A DNA stretch of 64,000 bases from positions 7,101,001 to 7,165,000 of the forward strand of contig CM069601.1 of NCBI GenBank assembly GCA_035771175.1. Reading direction: 5' to 3'. Under the pieces are notes generated by a model that saw nothing but the letters and a program-made list of their open reading frames with translations, was not told the DNA's origin and made no database searches. The DNA is from Paratinospora sagittata. Lineage: Eukaryota; Streptophyta; Magnoliopsida; Ranunculales; Menispermaceae. Shown piece after piece: positions 11,786-22,690 of this stretch. The position numbers and the translations under genes are program-made. Positions within the stretch are counted from its first letter, which is position 1. The number at the start of each line of letters is the position of its first letter.

Positions 11786-12692
11786 GAATTAGTTCCTAAA
11801 CCATCCCATCAATCAATCATAGGAACCAAATGGGTTTTTAGGAACAAAAAAAATGAACAAAGGAATCATAGTCCAAAATAAGGCTAGATTGGTTGCACAA
11901 GGGTACAATCAAGAAGAAGGCATAGACTTCGAAGGAGTCTTTCCCTCAGTAGCAAGAATAGAGACAATAAGGATGCTACTTGCCTATGCATGTTACTAAA
12001 ACTTTCCCTTATACCAAATGGATGTAAAAAGTGCATTTTTAAATGGTTACATCAATGAAAAGGTATATGTGAAACAACCTTTAGGGTTTGAGAATGCTCA
12101 CAGCCAGGAACATGTGTTCAAACTCCACAAAGCCTTATATGGATTAAGATAAGCTCCTGGAGCTTGGTATGATAGACTGAGTTCATTTCTTTTAGATCAT
12201 AATTTTCAAAAAAGAAAACTTGATCCAACCTTGTTTATTAAACAACACAATGATGATATGCATTTTGTTCAGATATATGTGGATGATATCATAGTTAGTG
12301 CATCGAACAAGGAATTGTGTGATAAGTTTTCGAAAATAATGCAAGAAGAATTTGAAATGAGTATGATGGGGGAACTTACATACTTTCTTGGTTTGCAGAA
12401 TAAGCAAATGCCAAATGACACATTTATAATCCAATCAAAGTATGCTAAGGAAATGATTAAAAATTTTCAAATGAATAATTTGAAATCAATAGATATTCCT
12501 TGTAACTCAGTAATTAAACTAGATAGAGATGACAAAGGGAAATCAATTGATCCAAAGTTGTACAGAAGTATGATTGGAAGCTTACTTTATCTCACAACAA
12601 GTAGACCTGATATCATGTTCAATGTCTTCCTGTGTGCAAGATTTCAATTAGATCCTAAAGAATCACACTTAAAATGTGTCAAAAAAAATTAG
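11786..12692 (+). pseudogene. Copia reverse transcriptase (element 2)
   Basis: The reverse transcriptase is spread over several frames. Recognisable blocks are GTKWVFRNK (11822), KARLVAQGYNQEEGIDFE (about 11880), [20 protein letters not shown] (about 12013, palm motif with the first catalytic Asp), LHKALYGLR followed by a stop, APGAWYDRL, then QIYVDDIIVSA with the YVDD active site at about 12277 and MMGELTYFLGLQ. The final frame 12231-12692 ends in SLLYLTTSRPDIMF and KCVKKN before a stop. At least three stops and two shifts make it non-functional, while the catalytic aspartates remain. Confidence 0.88.
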
Positions 12693-13220
12693 ATACACAA
12701 ATGGCACAACTAATTTAGGAATTTGGTATTCCAAAGGTACGTCATTTGAACTGAAAAGTTATGTAGACTCTAATTATGCTGGGAGTCTCACTGACAAAAA
12801 AAGTACCTCTGAATTTTGTCACTTTCTTGGAAATTCTTTAATTTCCTAGTTTTGCAAGAAGCAACACTCAGTGACATTATCCATAGCTAAAGCAGAATAT
12901 GTTACAGCTGGAAGTTGTTGTTTTCAGGTGTTATTTATGAAACAACAACTTCGGGATTATCAAATCTTTGTTGATTGTGCTGAAATGCTATGTGATAATA
13001 CAAGTGTTATTAACATATCAAAGAATCCTGTATTGCACTCCCGAACTAAACACATTCAAATAAGACATCATTTCTTAAGGATCACGTGCAAAATGGTGAT
13101 GTTGAACTTACTCACATTGGAACAAAAGAACAACTGGCAGATATTTTCACTAAAGCCTTACCTAAGGACCAGTTTGTTCATATCATACAAGAACTTGGGA
13201 CGTTATTTGAATCTGACATA
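12693..13220 (+). pseudogene. Copia RNase H (element 2)
   Basis: The domain continues the RT with LGIWYSKGTSFELKS, VDSNYAGS (catalytic Asp region) and SEFCHFLGNSLIS, then a tag stop at 12847-12849. Beyond it come KKQHSVTLSIAKAEYVTAGS, DCAEMLCDNTSVI and TKHIQIRHHFLR, with a shift near 13080 before EQLADIFTKALP-like sequence. It is a close relative of the RNase H at 26-573, so both elements belong to one copia group. Confidence 0.87.
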
Positions 13221-13242
13221 TGATATTTTGATGCTTACCTCA

Positions 13243-13309
13243 TTCAGGGGGAGAAGTATCATATGGATATTTTACTCTTTTTGATGTTTTCAAAAGGGGG
13301 AGAAGTAAT
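13243..13309 (+). other. Duplicated polypurine tracts (element 2)
   Basis: TTCAGGGGGAGAAG at 13244-13257 and CAAAAGGGGGAGAAG at 13291-13305. The second is just before the LTR start at 13310. The same doubling is present in element 1. Confidence 0.7.
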
Positions 13310-15557
13310 TGTTGATGTAACCACTCTCACCTTGTTTTGTTTTGATGATTACAAACAACATACTTATGATCACTAGCTATATTAGATGGATTCAACTATT
13401 CTGTCAATGCATGTGGAAGAAACGTCATTGCACGAAGATTCAAGAGCTTAATGTTCATAATTCTTATTTAGAATCTTAGTGTTGTAGAGTAACATTACAT
13501 GTTCCAACTACAATATGATTTGCATCTTTTCGAAAATCATGCATATAGTTTATCATACTCATACGTATACACTATTATATTATTAATCATGCATGCACAC
13601 ACATTAGTATGATAATTATGCCATCACATAGTTAAAATTGTTTATCATGCATATTTTTATCAGTGATTAACACGCATTCATTTTTACTAACTTTCCATGG
13701 TTTCATTGTTTTACATGTATTGTATTGATTGTCTCAATCATATGCTTAGTCGATTGATTTACACGTATTTAACTTTGCAATTATCAAAAATTGTTTTTAA
13801 AAGTTAGTCTATGTATTGGACAAAGTTTTAAACTCATTATGATCGAAAAATCAAATTTCTATCACTTCACAGTGAAGGAACGCGCTCCTTTATTAAGGAA
13901 AGCGCTCCTATACATTTTTTCGAAACTCAGATTTTTCTGATAAGAGTTTAAGGAACGCACTCTTTGTAAGAGGAACGCCTTCCTATGGTTTTTTCCGAGA
14001 GTTAGAATTTTCTGATTAGGGAAAAAGAAACGTGCTCCTTCAAGTAGGAATGCACTCCTGTTGTCAAGGAAAAAATAAAAAAATTTATAGAGACAATGGT
14101 TCTTGATGAAGGACATCGCTCCTATGCCCAACGGACACATTGAGGAACGCGCTCCTCATATAAGGAACACGCTCCTTGATTAGAGGAAAATCTGAGATTT
14201 TTCAGATTTCAAAGTAGAAATGCGTTTTTTCTTTGAGGAATGCGTTTTTGTGCCTCGATGTAATGGTTTTTTATAAAACCCTAGAACTTGTGCCTTTCTC
14301 ATCTTACTATTTTTACAAGTCCAAAACAAGTTCTTGAGTGATTTCAAACCTCTTTCAAAGAAAAATTTCATTTGATTCACACTTCCGTATAGTTCTCTAA
14401 ATCTTTCAAATACTTTGAGAAACTTGTGTGTTTCCATTGAGCAAGTGTTAAAGGCATTTTTGAATATTTTCTACACATCTTGTTGTGTCTTGATCATTTT
14501 TGAACGCGGTATCTCTCATCCAACATCACATTTGAAGAATCTCGAAGCTTCAACCTTACCTATGTGGGGTATATTTTCTATATCTAGATTCTTGTGATTT
14601 TGGTTTGAGCAAATCAGTTTTGTGCTTATGTTAACATCTTGAAAACTAATTTTGTTTTGAGTATTGTTTGTGAAACCCTATTTTGATCTTCATATTATTG
14701 TATCTTGTTTAGTGGTTTCATAAATATCTAGTGGTATCGATTCATGTGTTAAAGTTATACTATATTGGATCGATTTTATAGATCAACACTTGGTTTGTTT
14801 GATTCTTGATTTTAATCATTTACACTTTTAGAATAATCAAGTTTTGATCATCATTATATATTGATTCTTGTGACTTAAACATATCATTGTTAGAATTAAT
14901 ATCTAGATACATGTGCACATTCAATTCTTGAGTTCATATCATATATATTTTAATCGATTGCAAGTTTGAGAAAAATTATTTTAACACATTGCATCATTTA
15001 TATCATTGTGGTTGGAATAATGGTGCTTACTCATTCAAGATTGTAAGCTTAATATTGTTGAGAGTGTTGTAGAACACTTTTCTCTATCATTTGTAATCTT
15101 AATGTATAGTTGACGTGTTTGTCAACCGGGAACATACCATATCTTGTACGGCTCGTAACCACGCCCGTAAGTTGGTTACAGTGTGGCTTTCTAGCCAAGT
15201 CCTTGTGTAGTCTAGAGTGTGACTTTCTAACCAAGCCCTAATGTGGTTAGTGCAAGGCTTTGAGCCAAGCCTTTGTGTTGGCTTTTGTAAACGGCTCTAG
15301 TCATGCCCGTAAGTTGACTAGCCAATAGTGTATTGGGAAATCCTGATCGTGGTGATTGGGTAGCGGACATAGGTTCTAGGGGAACCGAACCACTCTAGAT
15401 CTCTGTGTCCAATTATCTTTCCTGCATTTGTTTATTTTAATTGTTACCTATTGCGCACTTTATTCTATTTTATTTATTTAACCGAAAGGAAACGCGAAAA
15501 TCCGCCAAGTCCAATTCACCCCCTCTCCTTCTCTGGGACTATAATACTAGGCCAACA
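13310..15557 (+). repeat. Copia LTR of a second subfamily
   Basis: The LTR starts TGTTGATGTAACC after the polypurine tract of element 2 and ends ACTAGGCCAACA right before a second tRNA-Met-type primer site. It is 2248 bp, versus 1759 bp for the 5' LTR. U3 carries GGAACGCGCTCCT-type repeats at 13865-14255 in place of the GGACGCT array. The leader has at least three perfect 7-bp stem-loops with loops CGCCCGTAAGT, AGCCCTAATG and TGCCCGTAAGT (15155-15179, 15227-15250, 15297-15321). Because it is not a copy of the 5' LTR, the element is composite: either recombination or abutting insertions produced it. Confidence 0.78.
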
Positions 15558-15669
15558 AGTGGTATTAGAGTGAGTTTTTGCACTGAAAGTTATCTAACAA
15601 TTTTTTTGAATAAGATGGCAGGACAATGCTTAACTAGTTATACTATGGACAACCAGTTGACTAGTTGAT
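15558..15669 (+). other. Primer binding site and leader of a truncated copia element
   Basis: AGTGGTATTAGAGTGAG follows the LTR end CAACA, and AAAGTTATCTAAC after it corresponds to AAAGTTATCTATC after the primer site at 8617. A possible gag start ATGGCAGGACAATGC at 15615 ends after about 18 codons at tag/tga. The rest of this element is missing. Confidence 0.65.
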
Positions 15670-15861
15670 CCCAGTCCACCCAATTTTTTATTTTTCCATA
15701 TTTTTTTCGCACATCCAACAAACACACATAACACCAACATACATTAACCACATGCATCGCACATCAATATAAAAGACTTCTACATATGAAATATGTGTAT
15801 AATACGTCTCGACATACGTATAAGTCAACCAAATACATTGACTAAACTACGGGGTGTTACA
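15670..15861 (-). repeat. Ty3 LTR end fragment (minus)
   Basis: Read on the minus strand from 15861 it starts TGTAACACCCCGTAGTTT, identical over 15 bases to the start of the LTR at 32489, and resembles it for about 80 bases (CGTAT...TCGAGA...TATTATACAC). It is a truncated copy of the same Ty3 LTR family. The left limit is not sharp. Confidence 0.6.
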
Positions 15862-16297
15862 AATGCAGTGCAATCTTGCAGAACAAGCTTCCACCAAAGC
15901 TCAAAAATCCAAGGAGTTTCATTATCCCTTGTGTTATTGGAAATTTTGAATTTGATAAAGCTTTATGTGATTTAGGTGCTAGTATTAACTTGATGCCTTA
16001 CAATGTTTTTAGGAAATTGGGTCCTGGAGAGCTGAAGCCTACCAACATCTCACTTCAATTAGCGGATCGATAGAGAGGTGCTAGTCAAAGTTGGATAATT
16101 CTATTTTCATATGAATTTCATAGTTTTGGAGTTTGAGGAAGATAGAGAGGTGCCATTGATCTTGGGAAGACCATTCTTAGCTACTGGTGGAGCTTTGATC
16201 GATGTTCAACAAGGAGAGCTCACTTTGAGGGTTGGTGAAGGCAAGGTGGTGTTCATTGTCTTCGAAGGAATTAAATATCCTTCAATGGAACACATTT
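15862..16297 (+). pseudogene. Athila/Tat-like Ty3 gag-pro junction and protease
   Basis: This is an aspartic protease region of a plant Ty3 element. The frame reads AILQNKLPPKLKNP, IPCVIGNFEFDKALCDLGAS (active-site region, usually CDLGASINLMP and kept here), NLMPYNVFRKLGPGE and ISLQLADR. A tag stop follows, then MNFIVLEFEEDREVPLILGR, PFLATGGALIDVQ and GELTLRV. This order is characteristic of Athila/Tat elements. The frame is broken by the stop near 16071 and cut at 16298 by a solo LTR insertion; sequence on the far side resumes at 19003. RT, RNase H and integrase are not found, so most of pol has been deleted. Confidence 0.83.
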
Positions 16298-19002
16298 TGT
16301 AACGACCCACTTTCGCATATGATGTCATGATGGCATGGTATGCCCGACTCTAGGTCTTGTATATGTATTTGATGTGTACAATACTCATATTTTGGGTGTA
16401 TTTTGTATGCTTGTAGAAAAAAATAGTAATATTAATATTATTAGTGGCTTATGGGAATGCCACAAACAAATTAACTTATTTAATGCATTAATTATTTTCA
16501 CCCTTTCAACCTTAGATTTTGATCCAATATTATGGGTCCAACAATTAAATTTATTGGGTTGGTTGTGTAACTCGGTGAAATTAATGTATAAAAAAAATCT
16601 TATTTGAACATTGGGTAGTTGAGATGGGGTGTTATTTTAGGTGACTTGTGCATTGGAGAATGGAATAAAAGTCATATCAAATCTCACTTACCCACCTCCC
16701 ATATCTCTCTCTCTTTCCAACGTTTTTGAACAAAAGGAAAAGAGAAGAGAAAAAAAAAAAAAAAAAGAGAAAGGAGAGAAGAAGGAGAACGATGAAAAGT
16801 GGGTTTCCAAGAGGGATTTCACCCAAATCAACCCCCAAGGTAAGGTTTCTTCTATTTTTCTTCATGAAATCACCCATCAAAGTGATTGTTAGGTTTTGAA
16901 TGGTGTAATTTTCTCTATGGGCCACGAATTTGAATGAATCCAACCTAGGGTTTTGATGCCTAGAGCTAACTTTGGGTTGAAAATGGTATGAATGTGTCTC
17001 TATTGGATTTTTATGATATCTTTGAGCAAGTTAGAGGCATTTGCTATGGTTTTTACTAAGGCTTGCTTGTGAAACCATGTATTTGACTTAAACCTTAGAA
17101 CATGGACTTAGGGCTTTCTAAATGGCATGCATGTGAACTATGTCATGCATTTGGATGAATGTTGATGATCCATAGTGTTAATTGGTGGTTTCTCTTGTTA
17201 TGGAAGGGTGATTAGTACAATTAACCCATATGGCCTATGTAGGAAATTTTCCAAAGTGGGGCTTTTGATTCTAATTGACCTAGGCTGGTAAAGTGTGGTG
17301 GATTATGTATAATTAGACATGAATTGGGTTGATTCATGTCATATTTGGCCTATGTTGGATATGTTATGACCTAGGCCTAAGTGTTGGGTTGATTTTGCAT
17401 TTTTGCATAGTTAATGCCTAGTATTGAGTCTTATGAATTGATGATGGATTAATGAATTAAGCATGTTTTAGAATGGTTGATGATGTGTTTGACCTATGAT
17501 GAACATGAGTGGTCCTAGATTTAAGTGTTGACTTAAGTGATGAAATTTGGTATGATGGATGCCTATGGGTTGGACATTGATAATTTTGGTTGAATCATAA
17601 ATTATGGATGTGTTCATGTGAAATTGGGAATTGTAGGGCTATGTAGTATTCCTACATAGACTATGATGGTGATTGATGAATTGGCCTAAATTAGATTTGT
17701 TGGGACTTAAGTTAGAAATTTGAAAATAATGGGAATATTATGGAATTTATCCAATTTGAGGCATTTGAATTGGAATTGATCAATTGAATTGTGTTAGGTG
17801 TGTCTAATCCAAATTGGTGTGGATTAGATGTGATTTGAGCTAATAATTTTGTATTTAGACATAATTGACTTGGAATTGATCACTTGGAATATGATTCATT
17901 TCAAGTTTCTGTGAGTTGATTGGCCAATTGGGGTATATTTGACTTGTGTTATTGGCTATTGGGCTGTTAGTGAGTATTTCTCACCTTATTTCTTCATTTA
18001 TAGCATTGTATTTATATGAAATTGCATTGTTGAATGATATATATATATATATATGTGTGTGTGTGCATTGTGTTTTAAGAACATGAGCATGGAATTTATG
18101 CATTGGTATTGCCTTGGGTGTTTTGAATTAAATACCTTGGCATTGTTGTCTTTCTACTTACTTGTTCTTCGGGGAAATGTGCCGCCAGAATGCTTGGATT
18201 AGTACTTCATGGAAAGGACTTTCCGAAGCAACGAAGAATGTAAGGGTAGGAAGATTAGTAGGATTAGTGAAGGATAATGCGCCGGTCTGAACCTATTGAC
18301 CAATGGGGGAAGTAAAGGCACGTGTTATTCTGTCATAACCTCTTGGTAAAGAGTATGCATATTTGATTCTTATGGAAATGATGCATAATTCATATATTTA
18401 GTTTGGAACCATATATATTATAATTTATTGATGCATTTGGTTTATAAATGTGAATTTCCAATGGCATACTTATTTTATATAAATGCATATGTGGAAATTA
18501 TTGTGAAAAATATTCATTGAGCTAGTTGAGCTCACCCCATTTTCCCCTACTTTTCTCAGGTTCAGATCAGAAAGGAAAGGGCTAGGCTTAAAGTCTGTGT
18601 GGTTTTCCTTTTCTTCTTTTTGAACGTAGGTTTTGGTTTATATTTTTTTGGGGGGACTTGGGACTAGTTTTAATTGTTTTGTTCTTTTGAAATTGTATAT
18701 AAATATCACAGGTACTTATGTATATAAAACATAGATCGTTGTGGTTTGTTTGGACTGTATATGATGGACTATTATTTGAGTTCCATATAGTCTTGAGGAG
18801 TTTTGAACCTTAGGATAATTATTTGGATGATAATGTATTATTTATTTTTGGTTCAATTATCTTGATCATATACAAGTTATGTATTTGAGTTTATTATGTA
18901 CTTTCCGCGTAGAGACTTATCAGTGCGTTAGGTCTTGTCGTATTGTGGCATTATCTGGGATACTGTGACAGTCGTGACGTCACCCAAAGAGGGGTCGCGA
19001 CA
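16298..19002 (+). repeat. Ty3 solo LTR nested in the Athila-like protease
   Basis: A 2705 bp LTR starts TGTAACGACCC and ends GGGGTCGCGACA, flanked by the 5-bp target duplication CATTT (16293-16297 and 19003-19007). No internal region is present, so it is a solo LTR left by LTR-LTR recombination. It has an intron-like CCCAAGGTAAGG at about 16835-16846, the promoter/leader-type phrase GAGCTAGTTGAGCTCACCCC (18518-18537) and TTTTCTCAGGTTCAG (18549-18563). A related phrase occurs in the LTR at 32489, so both are probably long chromovirus (Tekay/Del-like) LTRs. Confidence 0.88.
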
Positions 19003-19310
19003 CATTTGTATGAGGATTGATGAAGTGAATTAAGGATGTAAAAGTGGCTAGAAAACTTGAGTTAAACCATTTAGAAAATCCATCTAAATCATGTCCAATT
19101 CATGAGTCAATCTAGTGCAAGTGGACCAAAGAAAAGAATGAAAATGAAAGGGATTGGATGGAAAGGCTTCATTGATCATGGGGGCACACATTGTGATAAC
19201 TAGCAGTTTAAGACTTCTGACCATTTCAAGTTGTTTGATCCGGGATAGTTATAATCTATAGTTTAGCTAAAGACTAAACAAATGCTTCTTGAGAGGCAAC
19301 CCAAGTTCTA
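19003..19310 (+). pseudogene. Athila/Tat-like pol 3' end
   Basis: After the solo LTR the host element resumes. The stretch 19265-19305 (AGCTAAAGACTAAACAAATG then CTTCTTGAGAGGCAACCCAAG) corresponds to the conserved end of Athila/Tat pol, usually read as KQALLGRQPK. Several stops separate it from the protease. The internal RT-INT region, normally about 3 kb, is absent. Confidence 0.65.
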
Positions 19311-20273
19311 AACTTTTTAGTTTTTGGTCATTGATTGATTTTGTTTTATGTTTTAGTTTAGTTGTCGCCCTTATCCCTATCTTGCGATCTTATGTCGTTT
19401 CTTTGTGTTTGGCAGATTTTGCATTGGAGTGGAGTGCTATGGAGATCACTTTCGCACTTTGGGTTATTTCCTTCAATTTGGCAACACCATTTTCAAGGGA
19501 GTTTTCAGTTCCATTATTTTTTTTAACTTGCTCAAAACATTGAGGACAATGTTGATTTTAAGTATTGGGGGTAGAGCAACAAAAATTTGTGTGTTTTTGT
19601 GCATAAATAAATATCTCATGGATAGTTTTGTGTGTTCACGAGAAATTTGAAAAATTTTAATATGCGTGGTGACATGTGGTTGGATGATTGAAGAGCTCAA
19701 TGATAGAATTTGGTTGAAAATCAATGTGGTTTTGAGATGTGCTAAATATTATAAATTTTCATGATTGGTGCTTGAGTACTTGTTTCACTGGTGAGTTTTG
19801 AAAAAATTATGCACATGACCTTGAGCATCATAATATCATGTATATTTGGAGAAGTTTTATATGAATTTTGTCCTGAAATTTGATCTCACAAGCTGTAGAA
19901 CTTGCTTGTACCTCTTGAGGTGAAATCCTAGGCCATGCACGATTTAGAAAATGATGTAGGCCTTCTTTGGCCTAATTTAGCTAGTTCATATTCCCTAGTT
20001 AAATCTTTGAGCCTTGTATATATATTTTTTGGCCTTTTTCTTTGATTAATGCGCATTATCCTCACTCACATAGCCCAAAAATAAATTGAACTTGTCCTAG
20101 TTAGAAAAAGTTTTGATGAAAAAGGAAAGGTGAAGAGAAAAGAATGAAAGAGTGGTATAAGTCATCAATAATTGAGCTAAAAAACAGAGTAAAGTTCCAA
20201 GTGTATGAAAATTATAAGTTTGGGGGTGAATATTGTTTTGATCATTTATTTTTATGTGAGACTTTGGGAATTC

Positions 20274-20304
<31 letters not shown>

Positions 20305-20888
20305 AAAGAGAGAGAGAAAAGAGAAAGAAAAAAAGAAGAAGAATAACTCAAATAAAGTATGCCCTCTTTGTTCTTAACATCATTAGTTCTCAAATATTCT
20401 CCTTGTTTTTTCTCATTGATATCTTTCTTTTTGTCCATGTTCTTGTGAGCCCCCACCTAATCCTAATGTTTTGTCCCAAAATAAAGCCCTATTGATTCTT
20501 GATTGTGCATAGATCTTATATATATTGGTGGAGAGAGGTTTGATAGTTTTGCCAATGGAGTTTGAGATTTATTAATCTAGAGATCATTTTGAATTGCTAA
20601 TTAGCATAAAACTATCTTAAGGGCATGAAAAATTGGTGATTCATACACACACACCCTCCATGACTTACATGTGAGATATTGTTTATTCTTAATCCAAAAA
20701 TGAGTTTTAATTTATAATATTTGGGATCATCTTTGAGTCACATGTATTTGATACTTGTCAGGCAAAAGTTTTCTATCTCTAATTACTCAATTTTTGCCAG
20801 TTTGAGTTCCATTAAATCCTATCTCAATTCTCTTATTTTCCATCTTGCTCGACGACAAGCAATTAGCCAAGTCTGGGAGTATTTTATG
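19311..20888 (+). other. Athila/Tat-like 3' non-coding region with two purine tracts
   Basis: Non-coding, with open frames only in low-complexity stretches. The phrase GAGGACAATGTTGATTTTAAG followed by TATTGGGGGTAG (19542-19573) and CGACGACAAGCAATTAGCC with AAGTCTGGGAGT (20850-20881) are typical Athila/Tat tract contexts; the second stands just before the LTR. A long A-rich/GA-rich run at 20277-20340 produces spurious Lys-rich frames. Confidence 0.55.
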
Positions 20889-22068
20889 TGTTGGTAAATT
20901 ACACAACATTTATTTCATATTTTTAGATTGATAGTGTTTACTTTTCTATTTTAATTTGAGAATTTTGCTAACTTGACCTAATTTGGGTGATTTGTTGATC
21001 TTTTAGAGAATTGGAGGGATTAATAGCAAAATTGGTAAACAAAGACCAAAGGAGCTAGGTTAAATTAGGCTTGAAACTTGAGGCTTGCTTTATAAAATCA
21101 CGTGCTCATTTGGACATTTAATGACAACCATTGAATTAAAATGAAAGAATTCAAAGATTTAGATAGAGGATATATAAAGAAAGTTAAGTGAGCACAAAAC
21201 CCTAGCTCTCTTTTTTTTTTTTGGCTTTAGGGGCACACAAGGGAACTTGGAAAGAAGGGAAAAAACTTGGACAACTTGGAGAACATGAATTGAGCATTTC
21301 TAATCTTTTTCTCTCTTTTACTTGATTTAAACAATGATAATAAACATGTTTAATACAATTATGTTTTCCATTTCATCTTTAAGCATGAGCTAAATTGTTA
21401 GCCTTGAGCTTGATGTAACTTGTGAGATTTTGCACGAATTCCTAATTGTAGTGATTAATTAATTGTACTTGTTTCCATAATTGAGTTTGCATTTTAGTAT
21501 TTAATGCATTTGAATGTTTGATCACCATTTAGTCGATCTTGAATTAGTGTGTTACGAAACGAGAGGTGCGCACACAATATGTTTGATGAGATGCAAACAA
21601 TAGAATTAGTATAGGATAGAGATATACCTATATATAGTCTATGTGGTCTAAATGAATTATCATTGTTCTAATTTTTATTGAGAAATAGGAAGTTGTCATT
21701 TAGAAAGACTTTTACGCTAGAGAGAGATTATTAAATGAATTAGGGGGCATTTCGACTTTCAATTAGGACAAGTACACCAATTACCATAAAATTGAAAATT
21801 CATGCATATTAACAAGTGAAATCATAGCCCCAGTGTTTTAAGCTCCTTAGTTCAATCCAAATTTCCTTATTTTTTGATTTTTTTTTTCTTTCATCGCATG
21901 TTAATTTGATTTTTGGTACTTCAGTATTATTTTCATTAGCTATTTAGTCATATTTTTGGTTCTCAATTATAGCTAGATTTAATGAAATTTCGGTAGTTAG
22001 TGATTTAAGTCATCGTGTGACGATACTTTAACTCATCATTATATTATTTGTGCAACCTGTACACTAAA
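20889..22068 (+). repeat. Athila/Tat-like 3' LTR
   Basis: Begins TGTTGGTAAATTACAC after the tract AAGTCTGGGAGTATTTTATG and ends near GTGCAACCTGTACACTA, the usual Athila/Tat LTR end. The phrase GTGTGACGATACTTTAACTC at 22014-22033 is also family-typical. The exact 3' boundary is not fixed. Confidence 0.6.
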
Positions 22069-22690
22069 GTTTTGAATTTTTTTTTAAATTTTAAATTCTA
22101 AAATAAAATTCACAAAACTATAAAATTTGGCTAAATAATTTAAATTTAAATTATGTATTCTATTATCTGGCAGTTCGAATAATTGTCTTTTTCTTGAAAA
22201 AAAAAAAGGGCTAAAACTCTTTGTTCCACTCTTACAAAAGATATACACAACTTGTTGATGAAAACAATGGTGACAAAAGGTGATTTTCTAATTAATAACT
22301 ATTCAAAATATAATATGTAATTAACAATTTAAATCACCCATATTTGAGAAATTATCCTCTTAAAATACCAAATGTAGAAAGAGAAGGAAATTTATAGAGA
22401 AGTCAATTAATGATTTAACACCAAGTAAGAATTTTCTTATTAATTTTTATTAAGTTGAAATTGATTTTCCTTTATTACTAGGAAATAAAATGGCCAGAGG
22501 AGTACAACACTTGCAATGTATGAAAGCAAGTGACAACAGTGGGCACATGTAAAGCATGCAAACCTAGCTAACTAGCTAGCAATGCTCCTTATTCATAATA
22601 TTTATAAATATATATGCGTTTAATTATTGATTATGATGCATATATATATATCAATACTAGGTAGTTGATGATCATCACAGCAAAGGATGA
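22069..22690. other. PR-4 3' flank, no gene seen
   Basis: AT-rich sequence downstream of the PR-4 stop codon; it must contain the 3' UTR and poly(A) region of that gene. Nothing else recognised. Confidence 0.5.

Noticed and set aside
13862..14437. Minus-strand frames rich in repeated SAFL(L)xGAR / KxP segments
   Set aside because: The apparent protein repeats come from the DNA palindromes GGAACGCGCTCCT in the LTR U3; not coding.
20097..20495. Open frames on both strands around the A/GA-rich run
   Set aside because: They consist of Lys/Arg/Glu or Phe/Ser/Leu runs made by the purine tract at 20277-20340; low complexity only.
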